Origin: Tolypothrix sp. NIES-4075
Lineage (GTDB): Bacteria; Cyanobacteriota; Cyanobacteriia; Cyanobacteriales; Nostocaceae
Length of the DNA: 64,000 bases
Direction of reading: 5' to 3'
Assembly: GCF_002218085.1 (NCBI RefSeq)
Contig: NZ_BDUC01000004.1
Coordinates: 62,001-126,000 of the forward strand
This document shows positions 50,632 through 58,839 of this stretch, in pieces. The notes beneath the pieces were generated by a model that worked only from the letters and a program-made list of their open reading frames with translations, made no database searches and was not told the origin of the DNA. The position numbers and the translations under genes were made by a program. Position 1 is the first letter of the stretch, and each line of letters opens with the position of its first letter.

Positions 50632-51513
50632 ATGTTTGCAAGAAATGTGTCGTATTTGTTTTTGTCTGTTTCGATAGCATCATTTGAGCCATCAATCAAC
50701 ACCTTAGTGTCATTTCTACAAAATGCACCAGCGGTAGTGGTAGTGATGGCTTTTTTCATTGGTTGGATAGGATGCTGGTTCCCAGTGGCAATTGTATCGG
50801 CATTAGCACTGAATTTGCAATTGAGCAAAGCTTTGCAGCCAGAACAAAAATTGCCTTTATTAGTTTCCCTTTATTTATTAGCACCTTTTATTCTCTGGGG
50901 TATAAATTGGCTCACTAATACATCTTTTTCAGATTATGGCTTAAGAGTGAATATTTCCCTTCTCGGTTCTTTAGGACTGGGTTTTGTGTTGGGAGTTTTG
51001 AGTTTAGCTGTTGTATTTGGTGGGCAATTTTGGCTTTCGTGGTGCAGTTGGCAAGAGTCTCAGACAAAGCAATTGCAATCTATCTTGCTACCTATTTTTT
51101 TGGTAGCTTTATTTGTTGGTGGTGTAGAAGAGTTGGTTTTTCGCGGTTTTTTGTTTACTCAACTGACGCGGGATTATTCAGTTTGGGTAGCAGCAGTCAT
51201 TTCTAGCTTGATTTTTGCTTTACTACATTTAGTTTGGGAACGACGGGAAACTATACCGCAATTACCCGGACTGTGGTTAATGGGAATGGTGCTGGTATTG
51301 GCACGATTTAGCGATCGCAATAATTTAGATTTAGCAATTGGATTGCACGCGGGATGGGTATGGGCGATCGCTTGCTTAGACACAGCAGAGTTAATTACTT
51401 ACACGGGTAAAGTCCCTGAATGGTTGACTGGTAAAAATAAAAAACCCCTAGCTGGTGCAGCGGGAATTGTTTGTTTACTACTAACAGGGTTAATTCTCTA
51501 CTTTTTCTCGTAG
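50632..51513 (+). CDS. CPBP family intramembrane metalloprotease
   Basis: 293 residues with about eight membrane segments. The catalytic signature EELVFRGFLF (about 166-175) and a later His in FALLHLVWE (about 201), plus an additional His in GLHAGWVWA (about 244), define the CPBP/Abi intramembrane endopeptidase family (Rce1-like). Members cut within the membrane near its cytoplasmic face. The substrate is unknown. Some family members act in bacteriocin self-protection, but there is no bacteriocin gene here. A repeat follows the stop codon. Confidence 0.88.
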   Translation: MFARNVSYLFLSVSIASFEPSINTLVSFLQNAPAVVVVMAFFIGWIGCWFPVAIVSALALNLQLSKALQPEQKLPLLVSLYLLAPFILWGINWLTNTSFSDYGLRVNISLLGSLGLGFVLGVLSLAVVFGGQFWLSWCSWQESQTKQLQSILLPIFLVALFVGGVEELVFRGFLFTQLTRDYSVWVAAVISSLIFALLHLVWERRETIPQLPGLWLMGMVLVLARFSDRNNLDLAIGLHAGWVWAIACLDTAELITYTGKVPEWLTGKNKKPLAGAAGIVCLLLTGLILYFFS

Positions 51514-51664
51514 TGAGCGGTTTACCGCTCATCCCCAGTCGGGAAAGAAGCTTTTTCCCTTTGTAGATATGAAAAAACGAACCGCCAAGGCGCCAATAAC
51601 GCCAATTAGTAAGAGTTTGAGAGAGTTTTTGGGTGAGTTACGTATTAATTAAGTTGCCAATCCA

Positions 51665-52483
51665 ATGAATGATAGCCAAATCAAAATTCTATTTCTCACA
51701 GCCGATCCTAGTGACGAATCTCGGTTACGCTTAGGGCAAGAGTTGCGCGATATTAAAGCAAGGCTGGGTAAACCAGGAAGGTTTCAACTAGAACAGCGTG
51801 AGTCAGTGCGCGTCGGGGATATCACAGAGGCTATATTCGATGTTGAACCGCAGATTGTGCATTTTTCCGGACATGGTAAAAGTACGGGTGAATTGTGCTT
51901 TGAGAATGAAGTCGGCAAAGTTCAGCCTGTTAAACCTGATGCTTTAGCAGCAATGTTTAAGTTATTTGCACAAAGTATTAATTGTGTGGTGATGAATGCC
52001 TGTTATTCTGAGATTCAGGCTCAAGCGATCGCCGAATATATTCCGTTTGTGATTGGGATGAATGACGCAATTGGAGATAAGGCAGCGATCGCTTTTGCAG
52101 TTGGTTTTTATAAGGCATTAGCGGCAAATCGTTCTATTGAAGACGCTTATGAGTTTGGTTGCGTGGAAATTCAACTATATAGTCTTCCAGAACATCTTAA
52201 GCCAGTTATTTATAAAAAAAATATTCCTGGACAACAGGTAAGACCTAAGGACAAAGTAGCGACTTTAATCCCCGGAAAGCGGCGGCGAGTTTTACAACAA
52301 CTTGAGAGCCTTCAACAAGAGTACGATCTGTTAAGCGAGAAACTCAAGCTCCTAAGGAAAGATTCAGCAATTCAAGCTGGTACTAGTGTAAAGTATCAGT
52401 TGGAAAAGGAGATTGAACAAGCTGAAGCTGAAATAGAACAACTTGCTCAAAAGATTGAGGAGCTAGAAAACGAACTTCAATAA
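51665..52483 (+). CDS. CHAT-domain (caspase-like) protease with C-terminal coiled coil
   Basis: 272 residues. The N-terminal CHAT peptidase has the catalytic His in VHFSGHGKSTG (about 68) and Cys in VVMNACYSE (about 111). It has the standard start IKILFLTADPSDESRLRLGQELRDI. After about 200 come a short linker and a coiled coil (LQQEYDLLSEKLKLLRKDSA then KEIEQAEAEIEQL). This coiled coil is the same module found in the next gene and in effector-linked cyanobacterial proteins. Such short CHAT proteases usually work with sensor or adaptor partners in conflict or stress pathways. The next gene follows after 33 bp. Confidence 0.87.
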   Translation: MNDSQIKILFLTADPSDESRLRLGQELRDIKARLGKPGRFQLEQRESVRVGDITEAIFDVEPQIVHFSGHGKSTGELCFENEVGKVQPVKPDALAAMFKLFAQSINCVVMNACYSEIQAQAIAEYIPFVIGMNDAIGDKAAIAFAVGFYKALAANRSIEDAYEFGCVEIQLYSLPEHLKPVIYKKNIPGQQVRPKDKVATLIPGKRRRVLQQLESLQQEYDLLSEKLKLLRKDSAIQAGTSVKYQLEKEIEQAEAEIEQLAQKIEELENELQ

Positions 52484-52516
52484 TCGCAATTTCTGAATGG
52501 AAAAAGAAGCTAACGG

Positions 52517-52840
52517 ATGTCCTCAGTTCAACACTTACAACGTAGACGCGAAGAACTTCAACAACAGTACGATCTACTTAGCGAGAAAATAAAACGCTTG
52601 CGGAATGATTCGGCAATTGAGGCAGGTACTTTAGTGGCTTTTCAGCTAGATAAGGAAATTGAGCGTTTTGAAGCAGAACGCGATCGCAACGGTAAAGCAC
52701 TGAAAATTCCCTGGCTTGCCGTGGCAGATTTGTTACTTTCCAGCCTTTGTGATGAAGTGGGATATGAACTTTATGAGATGGAAACAGAGGTGCGAAATGC
52801 ACTGCTGAAAAAATTGAAAGTTAATCCCCGAGTTAACTGA
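52517..52840 (+). CDS. Small protein sharing the CHAT partner's coiled-coil module
   Basis: 107 residues. Residues about 12-60 (LQQQYDLLSEKIKRLRNDSA then AFQLDKEIERFEAERDR) match the C-terminal coiled coil of the CHAT protein upstream. After this comes a small helical region (LKIPWLAVADLLLSSLCDEVGYE and onward) that I do not recognise. Close spacing and the shared module suggest the two proteins pair through like-like coiled coils, as effector-associated domains do. Its role, adaptor, inhibitor or substrate, is unknown. Confidence 0.75.
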   Translation: MSSVQHLQRRREELQQQYDLLSEKIKRLRNDSAIEAGTLVAFQLDKEIERFEAERDRNGKALKIPWLAVADLLLSSLCDEVGYELYEMETEVRNALLKKLKVNPRVN

Positions 52841-52962
52841 GCGACCGCCACAGAACGCGATCGCAAAACCAAAGTTTTTCGGATATTTGCACCCACCAAG
52901 GGACGAACTAGAGTTAGGGGTTAAAAGTAAATAACTCATCACTCCTAACTCCTAACTCTCAA

Positions 52963-54090
52963 TTACCCGCCAAAACCAGGAATAGGAACCAAACGCTTCA
53001 GCGCACGATTCACGACATCGCCATAACGCAGTTCCCCACACAAAATTCTACCCATAATTTGGCTACCAGAAGGACGCTTCACACCCACTTTGTAACCAAC
53101 GCCCGGAAAGCGGTAAAATGCGCCGGCTAGCTTTTGCGCCCAAGCCATATCAGCACCCCATTGTTCGCCGATCGCTTCCGAATAATTTTCTAAAGCGATC
53201 GCATTACCCGAAAGCGCCTGATGAATTGCCCCAGCTGCTAGCAAACCGCTAAAAATAGAAGGACGAATACCCTCTGCTGTCATTGGATCAACGACACAAG
53301 CTGCTTCCCCTGCCAAAACCGCATTTTGAGTATGCAGCTTTTGATTACCATCCCATAAACTAATAGGATGACCGTACTGCTTGCTAGCTTTAACATCTAG
53401 ACCAAAACTTTTTCCGTACTCATCCAAAATTTTCTTAAAGTCTTGACGTTCTCCACCGATGAAAGTACCGACACCAATCGAATAACCATCAGCTTTGGGA
53501 AAGTTCCAGATATAGCCGTTTTTAACCATACCAAACTCAAAGTGAATTGTGGATTTGTTCTCCACAACTGCCGGAACTTCTGCCTCTAAAGCGCCTGCTA
53601 AACGGCGTTTGCGTTCTTTGAAGCCCAGCCATTTTGCCATCGGTCCTTTGGCACCATCAGCAGCGATTAAATAGCGACTTGTAATTGGACCGTTAGCTGT
53701 ATTAACTTGCCAATGGTCGCTCTTAAATTCAATTCCAGTTACTTCCGTAGAATCTTTTAATTCAGCACCTTGCTTTTGTGCTTGCTGAATTAAGAAATGG
53801 TCAAAAACATCGCGTCGCACCATCCAGACTGGCTCGATAGTCTCTATTTTGGTTTCTACAGGGTCGCCCAATTTCCAAGTAAAGCGGAGCTCGTCCACTT
53901 TCAGAGAAATTGCGGGACTAAAATCAAAGTCAAACCATTGGGCGATCGCAGGCGATACCCCTCCGCCACAGGGTTTATATCTTGGCAAAGATTCTTTTTC
54001 TAAAACTAATACCGAACGTCCCTGCTTGGCTAAATGGTAAGCGGCTGTTCCACCAGCAGGTCCCGCCCCGACAATGATGCAGTCATACAT
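52963..54090 (-). CDS. Geranylgeranyl reductase family FAD-dependent oxidoreductase
   Basis: 375 residues. N-terminal dinucleotide motif VGAGPAGGTAAYHLAKQG, the family motif KPCGGGVSP (about 41-49), LIAADGAKGPMAKWLG (about 142-158) and AGEAACVVDPMTAEGI (about 272-287) for FAD. This is the TIGR02032-type family. It is not ChlP itself, whose N-terminus differs, so the substrate could be another isoprenoid or a bacteriochlorophyll-like or lipid compound. It has no membrane helix. It faces the CHAT pair convergently. Confidence 0.85.
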   Translation of the reverse strand: MYDCIIVGAGPAGGTAAYHLAKQGRSVLVLEKESLPRYKPCGGGVSPAIAQWFDFDFSPAISLKVDELRFTWKLGDPVETKIETIEPVWMVRRDVFDHFLIQQAQKQGAELKDSTEVTGIEFKSDHWQVNTANGPITSRYLIAADGAKGPMAKWLGFKERKRRLAGALEAEVPAVVENKSTIHFEFGMVKNGYIWNFPKADGYSIGVGTFIGGERQDFKKILDEYGKSFGLDVKASKQYGHPISLWDGNQKLHTQNAVLAGEAACVVDPMTAEGIRPSIFSGLLAAGAIHQALSGNAIALENYSEAIGEQWGADMAWAQKLAGAFYRFPGVGYKVGVKRPSGSQIMGRILCGELRYGDVVNRALKRLVPIPGFGG

Positions 54091-54559
54091 ATGGCTGAAT
54101 TTTTGCTCCTGAAGAACGTTGATTTTTGCCTTTTAATTTGTACTTTACAAGTAGATATGACCAGACTTTAACTGATTTTCAGATTAGCTGCGAAATATTT
54201 CACAGGCTTCAGTGTAAACGATCTAAATCTTTCTTCTACAGCTACCATGCTTCTCAGTAAATAATTTGGTTATAAATCTTTTATCTTAATTAATTCAGCT
54301 TGCTTATAAGTGCATTAGCATACTTTTTTATGACAATTTTGCTGATAATTTTAAACAATTTAAATGTGCTTTTTGATGTTATTTAAATTATCTAATTATT
54401 GTAACCGCTACTAAGTTACAACTCATTAGTTCCACTGATTACAAATTTTTAGCCAAGTTTCTAGGATATTTTATAAACTTTTAATAAACATGTGAGAAAG
54501 TATGAAGGTTGAAAAATTCATCGATTATCCTTCAGCCTTCATACTTTATACTTCACACT
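54091..54559. other. Intergenic stretch with a long inverted repeat
   Basis: About 470 bp, AT-rich. AAAGTATGAAGG at 54497-54508 pairs with CCTTCATACTTT at 54536-54547. It lies at the 3' end of frr and could terminate it. Confidence 0.55.
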
Positions 54560-55108
54560 TTAGACAGTGGTGATGTCTTTTTCTTTTTCTGCCAACAAGT
54601 CGCCGATTTTGGCGGTGTACTTGTCGGTTAATTTTTGCAATTTGTCTTGCTGGTCTTTGGCTTCATCCTCAGAGATTTCCGAGGCTTTCTCCTGCTTGCG
54701 AATTGAGTCTAGGGCATCGCGGCGGATGTTGCGAATAGCAACGCGCCCTTCTTCAGCATATTTGGCGGCGAGTTTGACAAATTCTTTACGCCGATCGCTT
54801 GTCAAAGGCGGAATATTCAGCCTAATTGTCGAACCGTCGTTACTGGGGGTTAAACCGACATCCGACATCGAAATCGCCTTTTCGATTAAGTTCAAGGTGC
54901 CGCGATCGTAGGGCTGAATCGCGATCGTCGTGGAATCTGGCGTGCTAATGTTTGCCAGTGATTTCATCGATGTGGGGGAACCGTAGTAGTCCACCATCAC
55001 CTTATCTAGTAGACTCGCATTGGCGCGACCAGTGCGAATCGTGTTAAAAGCTCGTTGAGTTGACTCAACGGTCTTTTGCATCGTACTCTCAGCTTCATCT
55101 AATTTCAC
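54560..55108 (-). CDS. frr: Ribosome recycling factor Frr
   Basis: 182 residues, standard length, from a GTG at 55106-55108, supported by GGGAGG just upstream and by the classic N-terminus [24 protein letters not shown] signatures are [26 protein letters not shown] and the C-terminal [20 protein letters not shown]. It splits post-termination ribosomes with EF-G. The start lies 14 bp inside the end of pyrH, so the two genes are translationally coupled. A longer frame running to 55222 would overlap pyrH by far more and is rejected. Confidence 0.95.
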   Translation of the reverse strand: MKLDEAESTMQKTVESTQRAFNTIRTGRANASLLDKVMVDYYGSPTSMKSLANISTPDSTTIAIQPYDRGTLNLIEKAISMSDVGLTPSNDGSTIRLNIPPLTSDRRKEFVKLAAKYAEEGRVAIRNIRRDALDSIRKQEKASEISEDEAKDQQDKLQKLTDKYTAKIGDLLAEKEKDITTV

Positions 55109-55823
55109 AAGAACCTCCCACAAGGGTGCCGATAGATTCTCCCATAATTGCTCGTTGAATATTACCTCGCACCGATAAATCAAATACAAGTATGGGAATG
55201 TTGTTTTCTTTACACATAGCAATCGCGGTACTATCCATTACCCGCAAATCTTGAGCCAAAACATGCGCGTAAGTAAGGCTTTGATAGCGTTTGGCATCAG
55301 GATATATATGGGGGTCAGCATCGTACACTCCGTCTACCTTGGTGGCTTTAAAAATCACTTCAGCATCAATTTCTGCGGCTCTTAATGCGGCAGTCGTGTC
55401 GGTAGTAAAGAAAGGATTTCCAGAACCAGCGCCAAAAATTACCACCCGTCCTTTTTCAAGATGACGGATGGCACGACGACGAATATACGGTTCGGCTACT
55501 TCTTGCATAGCGATCGCAGTTTGTACCCGCGTCTGTACCCCTATTCGTTCCAGCGAGTCTTGGAGTGTCATGGCATTCATTACCGTGGCAATCATGCCGA
55601 TGTAGTCAGCGTTTGCCCGGTCCATACCCGCCGATGCCGCTTTCACACCACGAAAAATATTACCGCCGCCCACAACAATGGCGATCTGAACGCCTGTGGC
55701 TATCACCTCTGCTACCTCTTGTGCTATTTCTTTCACCACTTCTGGATCAATTCCATAGCCCATGTTGCCCATCAAGGCTTCACCGCTCAGTTTAAGTAAA
55801 ACCCGTCGGTAATTCGTTCCCAT
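55095..55823 (-). CDS. pyrH: Uridylate kinase PyrH
   Basis: 242 residues from ATG 55821-55823 ([19 protein letters not shown]), the usual length. It has the amino-acid-kinase motifs [19 protein letters not shown] (about 54-62) and [18 protein letters not shown]. It phosphorylates UMP to UDP, is hexameric and is regulated by GTP and UTP. It is the first gene of the pyrH-frr operon found widely in bacteria. Confidence 0.96.
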   Translation of the reverse strand: MGTNYRRVLLKLSGEALMGNMGYGIDPEVVKEIAQEVAEVIATGVQIAIVVGGGNIFRGVKAASAGMDRANADYIGMIATVMNAMTLQDSLERIGVQTRVQTAIAMQEVAEPYIRRRAIRHLEKGRVVIFGAGSGNPFFTTDTTAALRAAEIDAEVIFKATKVDGVYDADPHIYPDAKRYQSLTYAHVLAQDLRVMDSTAIAMCKENNIPILVFDLSVRGNIQRAIMGESIGTLVGGSCEIR

Positions 55824-55893
55824 GAAGTTACGCTTTATCAAAAAGTTGCAATTGCCTCCAATTTAAGATAGCAGTGGGCGTGACTTTCTGTCT

Positions 55894-56448
55894 CTAATTC
55901 CGCCAGATTAGGCGAGAACCAACAGGTGGAGTTTGCGTAATGTAAACTTCTTGACCTTGAAATAAAGAGGCGATCGCGTTTTTTAGATATTGCTCTTTCA
56001 CAGACCGGGGATTTTCCGGATTATTATCAATTTGCCCTTTGTAGCGGACTATACCATCTTTATCTATTAAAAAAGCCATTGGTGTAACCAGCGCTCCAAA
56101 GCTGCGGCTTGTATCTTGGGTTGGGTCCCATAGATAGGGAAAGTTCAACTCATGCATGAGCGCAAAAGCTTGCATATTGTCAAAGCTTTCCGTCGGATTT
56201 TCATTGCCATCACTGCCATTCATGCCAATCAGCGAAAAACCTTGTTGAGCAAATTCCGCTTGAATTTCTTTTAGCCTATCTATATACAACCTGACATAAG
56301 GACATTGGTTGCACATGGAAATGACACCGACAGCACGAAACTTTTCAAGATAACGCCGAAGATGGTGTACTTGTTTGTCAATTCCTGGCAGTTCAAAATC
56401 TGGTGCGTAGCTTCCTACAGGAGTGTCAATTGTTTCTAGTATATTCAT
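55894..56448 (-). CDS. Thioredoxin-like redoxin (AhpC/TSA-type fold)
   Basis: 184 residues. The active-site CxxC is CNQCPY (about 46-51), with the redoxin opening PVGSYAPDFELPGIDKQVHHL and the cis-Pro loop in ALVTPMAFLID. This layout is typical of cyanobacterial redoxin-domain proteins annotated as thioredoxin family. There is no signal peptide. Likely a cytoplasmic peroxide or disulfide reductase; the substrate is not known. It is 70 bp from pyrH on the same strand. Confidence 0.85.
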   Translation of the reverse strand: MNILETIDTPVGSYAPDFELPGIDKQVHHLRRYLEKFRAVGVISMCNQCPYVRLYIDRLKEIQAEFAQQGFSLIGMNGSDGNENPTESFDNMQAFALMHELNFPYLWDPTQDTSRSFGALVTPMAFLIDKDGIVRYKGQIDNNPENPRSVKEQYLKNAIASLFQGQEVYITQTPPVGSRLIWRN

Positions 56449-56499
56449 CTTCTTTTAGCGCCAAGGAACTAAAAACAAAAAATATAGTCACATTCAGCG

Positions 56500-57420
56500 T
56501 TATGTTCTATCGAAAAACCAACCCTTAGCTGATGCTTGATACCCAATAATTTTATAGACCAATTTGGCTGCCGTAAATTGTGAAACTACTGAATCTACAA
56601 GGGGTGCTAATTCCATCACATCACAGCCGATGACATTATGTTTTTCACAAACGCGCCGCAAGAACGTCATCAAAGCATACCAATTTAAACCGCCCGGTTC
56701 TGGAGTACCAACGCCAGGAATTAAGGTAGGATCGATGCCATCTAAATCGATGGTGAGAAAAACTTTATCTGTCTGAATCGCCGAAATTGCTCGTTCCATC
56801 CAATCTGGCTCGTTAGCAATTTCCCGCGCTCGAAACACAGTTAGCTGTTTTTCTTTGATTAAGTCGGCTTCTTCTTTACAAATCGCTCGAATGCCAATTT
56901 GGACGGTGGGTAAATCCATATCGACAATTCGTCGCATTACACAAGCATGATTGTGAATTGACCCTTCATAACTGTGACGTAAGTCACCGTGAGCATCAAT
57001 TTGCACTACCGTAAATGGTTCTGTATAAACTTTACGATATGCTTCGACAATTGCCGCAGTAATACTGTGTTCGCCACCTAAAGCAATCACGAATTTGCGA
57101 TCGCCAATTAACTTAGAAACCGTTTCTTCGGTGACTTTTAGCATTTCCTCGGCGCTAATACCACCAGAGCGCGTGTCCGCAATTGTTTGGTGAGTGTAAA
57201 TCCCGACTTCGCAACCAGTTTCTCTATCCAGTTCTTCATCGTAATATTCCACCTGATGAGAAGCTTCCACTATAGAATCTGGACCATTTTCACAGCCCCG
57301 CCGATAAGTGGTTGTTGCTTCGTAAGCAATGGGCAATATTACTACTTTTGCTGTATCATAATTAGCAGCTACGTTACTGCCAAGAAATGGCATTACAGAA
57401 GTATAAGTTTGTGCCAACAT
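56500..57420 (-). CDS. speB: Agmatinase (ureohydrolase family)
   Basis: 306 residues. Ureohydrolase Mn-binding motifs are GGEHSIT, QIDAHGDLRHSYEG and TIDLDGIDPTLIPGVGTPEPGG, with two Asp-His clusters. The length and N-terminal PFLGSNVAANYDTAKVVILPIAYEATTTYRRG fit agmatinases, which turn agmatine into putrescine and urea, the second step of the arginine decarboxylase route to polyamines. Arginase or guanidinobutyrase activity cannot be excluded by eye. The start ATG at 57420 gives the known full N-terminus. Confidence 0.9.
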   Translation of the reverse strand: MLAQTYTSVMPFLGSNVAANYDTAKVVILPIAYEATTTYRRGCENGPDSIVEASHQVEYYDEELDRETGCEVGIYTHQTIADTRSGGISAEEMLKVTEETVSKLIGDRKFVIALGGEHSITAAIVEAYRKVYTEPFTVVQIDAHGDLRHSYEGSIHNHACVMRRIVDMDLPTVQIGIRAICKEEADLIKEKQLTVFRAREIANEPDWMERAISAIQTDKVFLTIDLDGIDPTLIPGVGTPEPGGLNWYALMTFLRRVCEKHNVIGCDVMELAPLVDSVVSQFTAAKLVYKIIGYQASAKGWFFDRT

Positions 57421-57656
57421 GACAAAAAGTTTCCTCAGTTTAGATAATACGTGACTCCTAATACTGACATAATCTAACTAATGAATGCACTATTTCTATC
57501 AAAAAGTAAGAGCTATCCTATCCTGAATTAAACTGTGAGCTTGACACTGATGCGGAAGCTATTTATTTTAAGATTTTATATTTTGTTAAAAAATAAAAAA
57601 CAATGACGCTTGCAGCTTTTCGTCTTGCGTCCATATGTTATGCTTTTAAATTTTCT

Positions 57657-58562
57657 ATGATCCAATCGACAACCAAACTGCCTGCAACAAAAACCTGGAC
57701 TTGGCAAGGTTTTCCCATTTGCTATCAAACCCAAGGATCCGCTGGACCTGCTGTGGTCTTGGTACATGGTTTTGGCGCTTCTTGGTGGCATTGGCGGAAA
57801 AATATTCCTGTACTGGCGGAAAATTGCCGTGTTTATGCTATTGATTTGATTGGCTTTGGCGCTTCGGCTAAACCCAAGCCAGGTGAAGAGATTGCCTACA
57901 CATTTGAAACCTGGGGACAGCAAATCGCTGATTTTTGCCGGGAAGTAGTGGGAGAAGGCGCTTTTTTCGTGGGAAATTCTGTAGGCTGTATTGTGGTCAT
58001 GCAAGCAGCAGTGGATAACCCGGATATAGCATTAGGAGTTGCTCTGCTGAACTGCTCCTTACGGCTATTACACGATCGCAAACGAGCGACACTACCTTGG
58101 TATCGTAGCGCGGGAGCGCCCTTACTGCAACGCCTGCTATCTATCAAACCTGTTGGCAAGTTCTTTTTTAATCAAATTGCCCAGCCGAAAACGGTGCGCT
58201 CAATTCTCCTCAAAGCTTATGCCAATTCTGAGGCAGTGACAGACGAGTTAGTAGATATTTTGATGGCACCGGTAAGCGATCCGGGTGCTGTAGCTGTGTT
58301 TCTTGCCTTTACAGCTTATTCTACAGGTCCCCTACCTGAAGACCTTTTACCTCTGCTACCTTGTCCGGCAATTATTTTGTGGGGAACAGCTGACCCTTGG
58401 GAACCGTTTGAGTTAGGTAAACAGTTAGCTAATTTCCCAAAAGTGCTGAAATTTATACCTTTAGAAGGTGTTGGGCATTGTCCCCAAGATGAAGCACCAG
58501 AGCTAGTGAATCCGATTATACAGGATTGGATTGGGAAAATGTCAAGCGATTTGAGATTTTAG
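57657..58562 (+). CDS. Alpha/beta-hydrolase fold protein
   Basis: 301 residues from ATG 57657; an ATG at 57603 is also in frame. The oxyanion motif VLVHGFGASWWHWRKN (about 32-47), nucleophile Ser in VGNSVGCIV (about 108), Asp in WGTADPWEPF (about 247) and His in GVGHCPQDE (about 276) form the catalytic triad. It is close to cyanobacterial haloalkane-dehalogenase-like or chlorophyllase-unrelated hydrolases of the TWTWQGFPICYQ type. The substrate is unknown. It is divergent from agmatinase. Confidence 0.83.
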   Translation: MIQSTTKLPATKTWTWQGFPICYQTQGSAGPAVVLVHGFGASWWHWRKNIPVLAENCRVYAIDLIGFGASAKPKPGEEIAYTFETWGQQIADFCREVVGEGAFFVGNSVGCIVVMQAAVDNPDIALGVALLNCSLRLLHDRKRATLPWYRSAGAPLLQRLLSIKPVGKFFFNQIAQPKTVRSILLKAYANSEAVTDELVDILMAPVSDPGAVAVFLAFTAYSTGPLPEDLLPLLPCPAIILWGTADPWEPFELGKQLANFPKVLKFIPLEGVGHCPQDEAPELVNPIIQDWIGKMSSDLRF

Positions 58563-58736
58563 AGCCACTGCGTTGGGCAGGACACCTGCACAGGAAGGCA
58601 ATGCCCTCCTTGAGCAGCGTGTCCGTGGAGGCAGTGCCGTCTTCTCCCAAAGGGAGAGGCGCTTCTCCAAGGGGTTTACACTCATTGGAGCATCTGCCGT
58701 CGGCTCCGCCGATTTGAAGCACGTGGCGTGATTTTG
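58563..58736. repeat. Dispersed GC-rich repeat block
   Basis: CCACTGCGTTGGGCAGGACACC, CTTCTCCCAAAGGGAGAGGCGCTTCTCCAAGGGG and GCCGTCGGCTCCGCCGA-type pieces are strung together. Parts recur at 12013, 15740, 43670 and 46610. Several small open frames across it on both strands are artefacts. Confidence 0.75.
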
Positions 58737-58737
58737 G

Positions 58738-58800
58738 ATTAACATCTTGCACCAAGCTGCAACGCGAAGTGAATTTTATCGCCTGGTACAAGATGTTAAT
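58738..58800. repeat. 63-bp inverted repeat with 17-bp arms (MITE-like)
   Basis: ATTAACATCTTGCACCA at 58738-58754 pairs with TGGTACAAGATGTTAAT at 58784-58800, with one mismatch and a 29-nt middle. It lies between convergent genes and could fold as a bidirectional terminator, or be a miniature mobile element. Confidence 0.75.
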
Positions 58801-58839
58801 ATACGGTTGTGAATTCAGTTTTTCTAACTTCTGACTTCT

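Noticed and set aside
52963..54090. Assignment as ChlP (chlorophyll geranylgeranyl reductase)
   Set aside because: The N-terminus and length differ from cyanobacterial ChlP; only the wider reductase family is supported.
54560..55222. 220-residue version of Frr
   Set aside because: The extra 38 residues overlap pyrH by 128 bp and are absent from the family; the GTG at 55108 with GGGAGG upstream fits.
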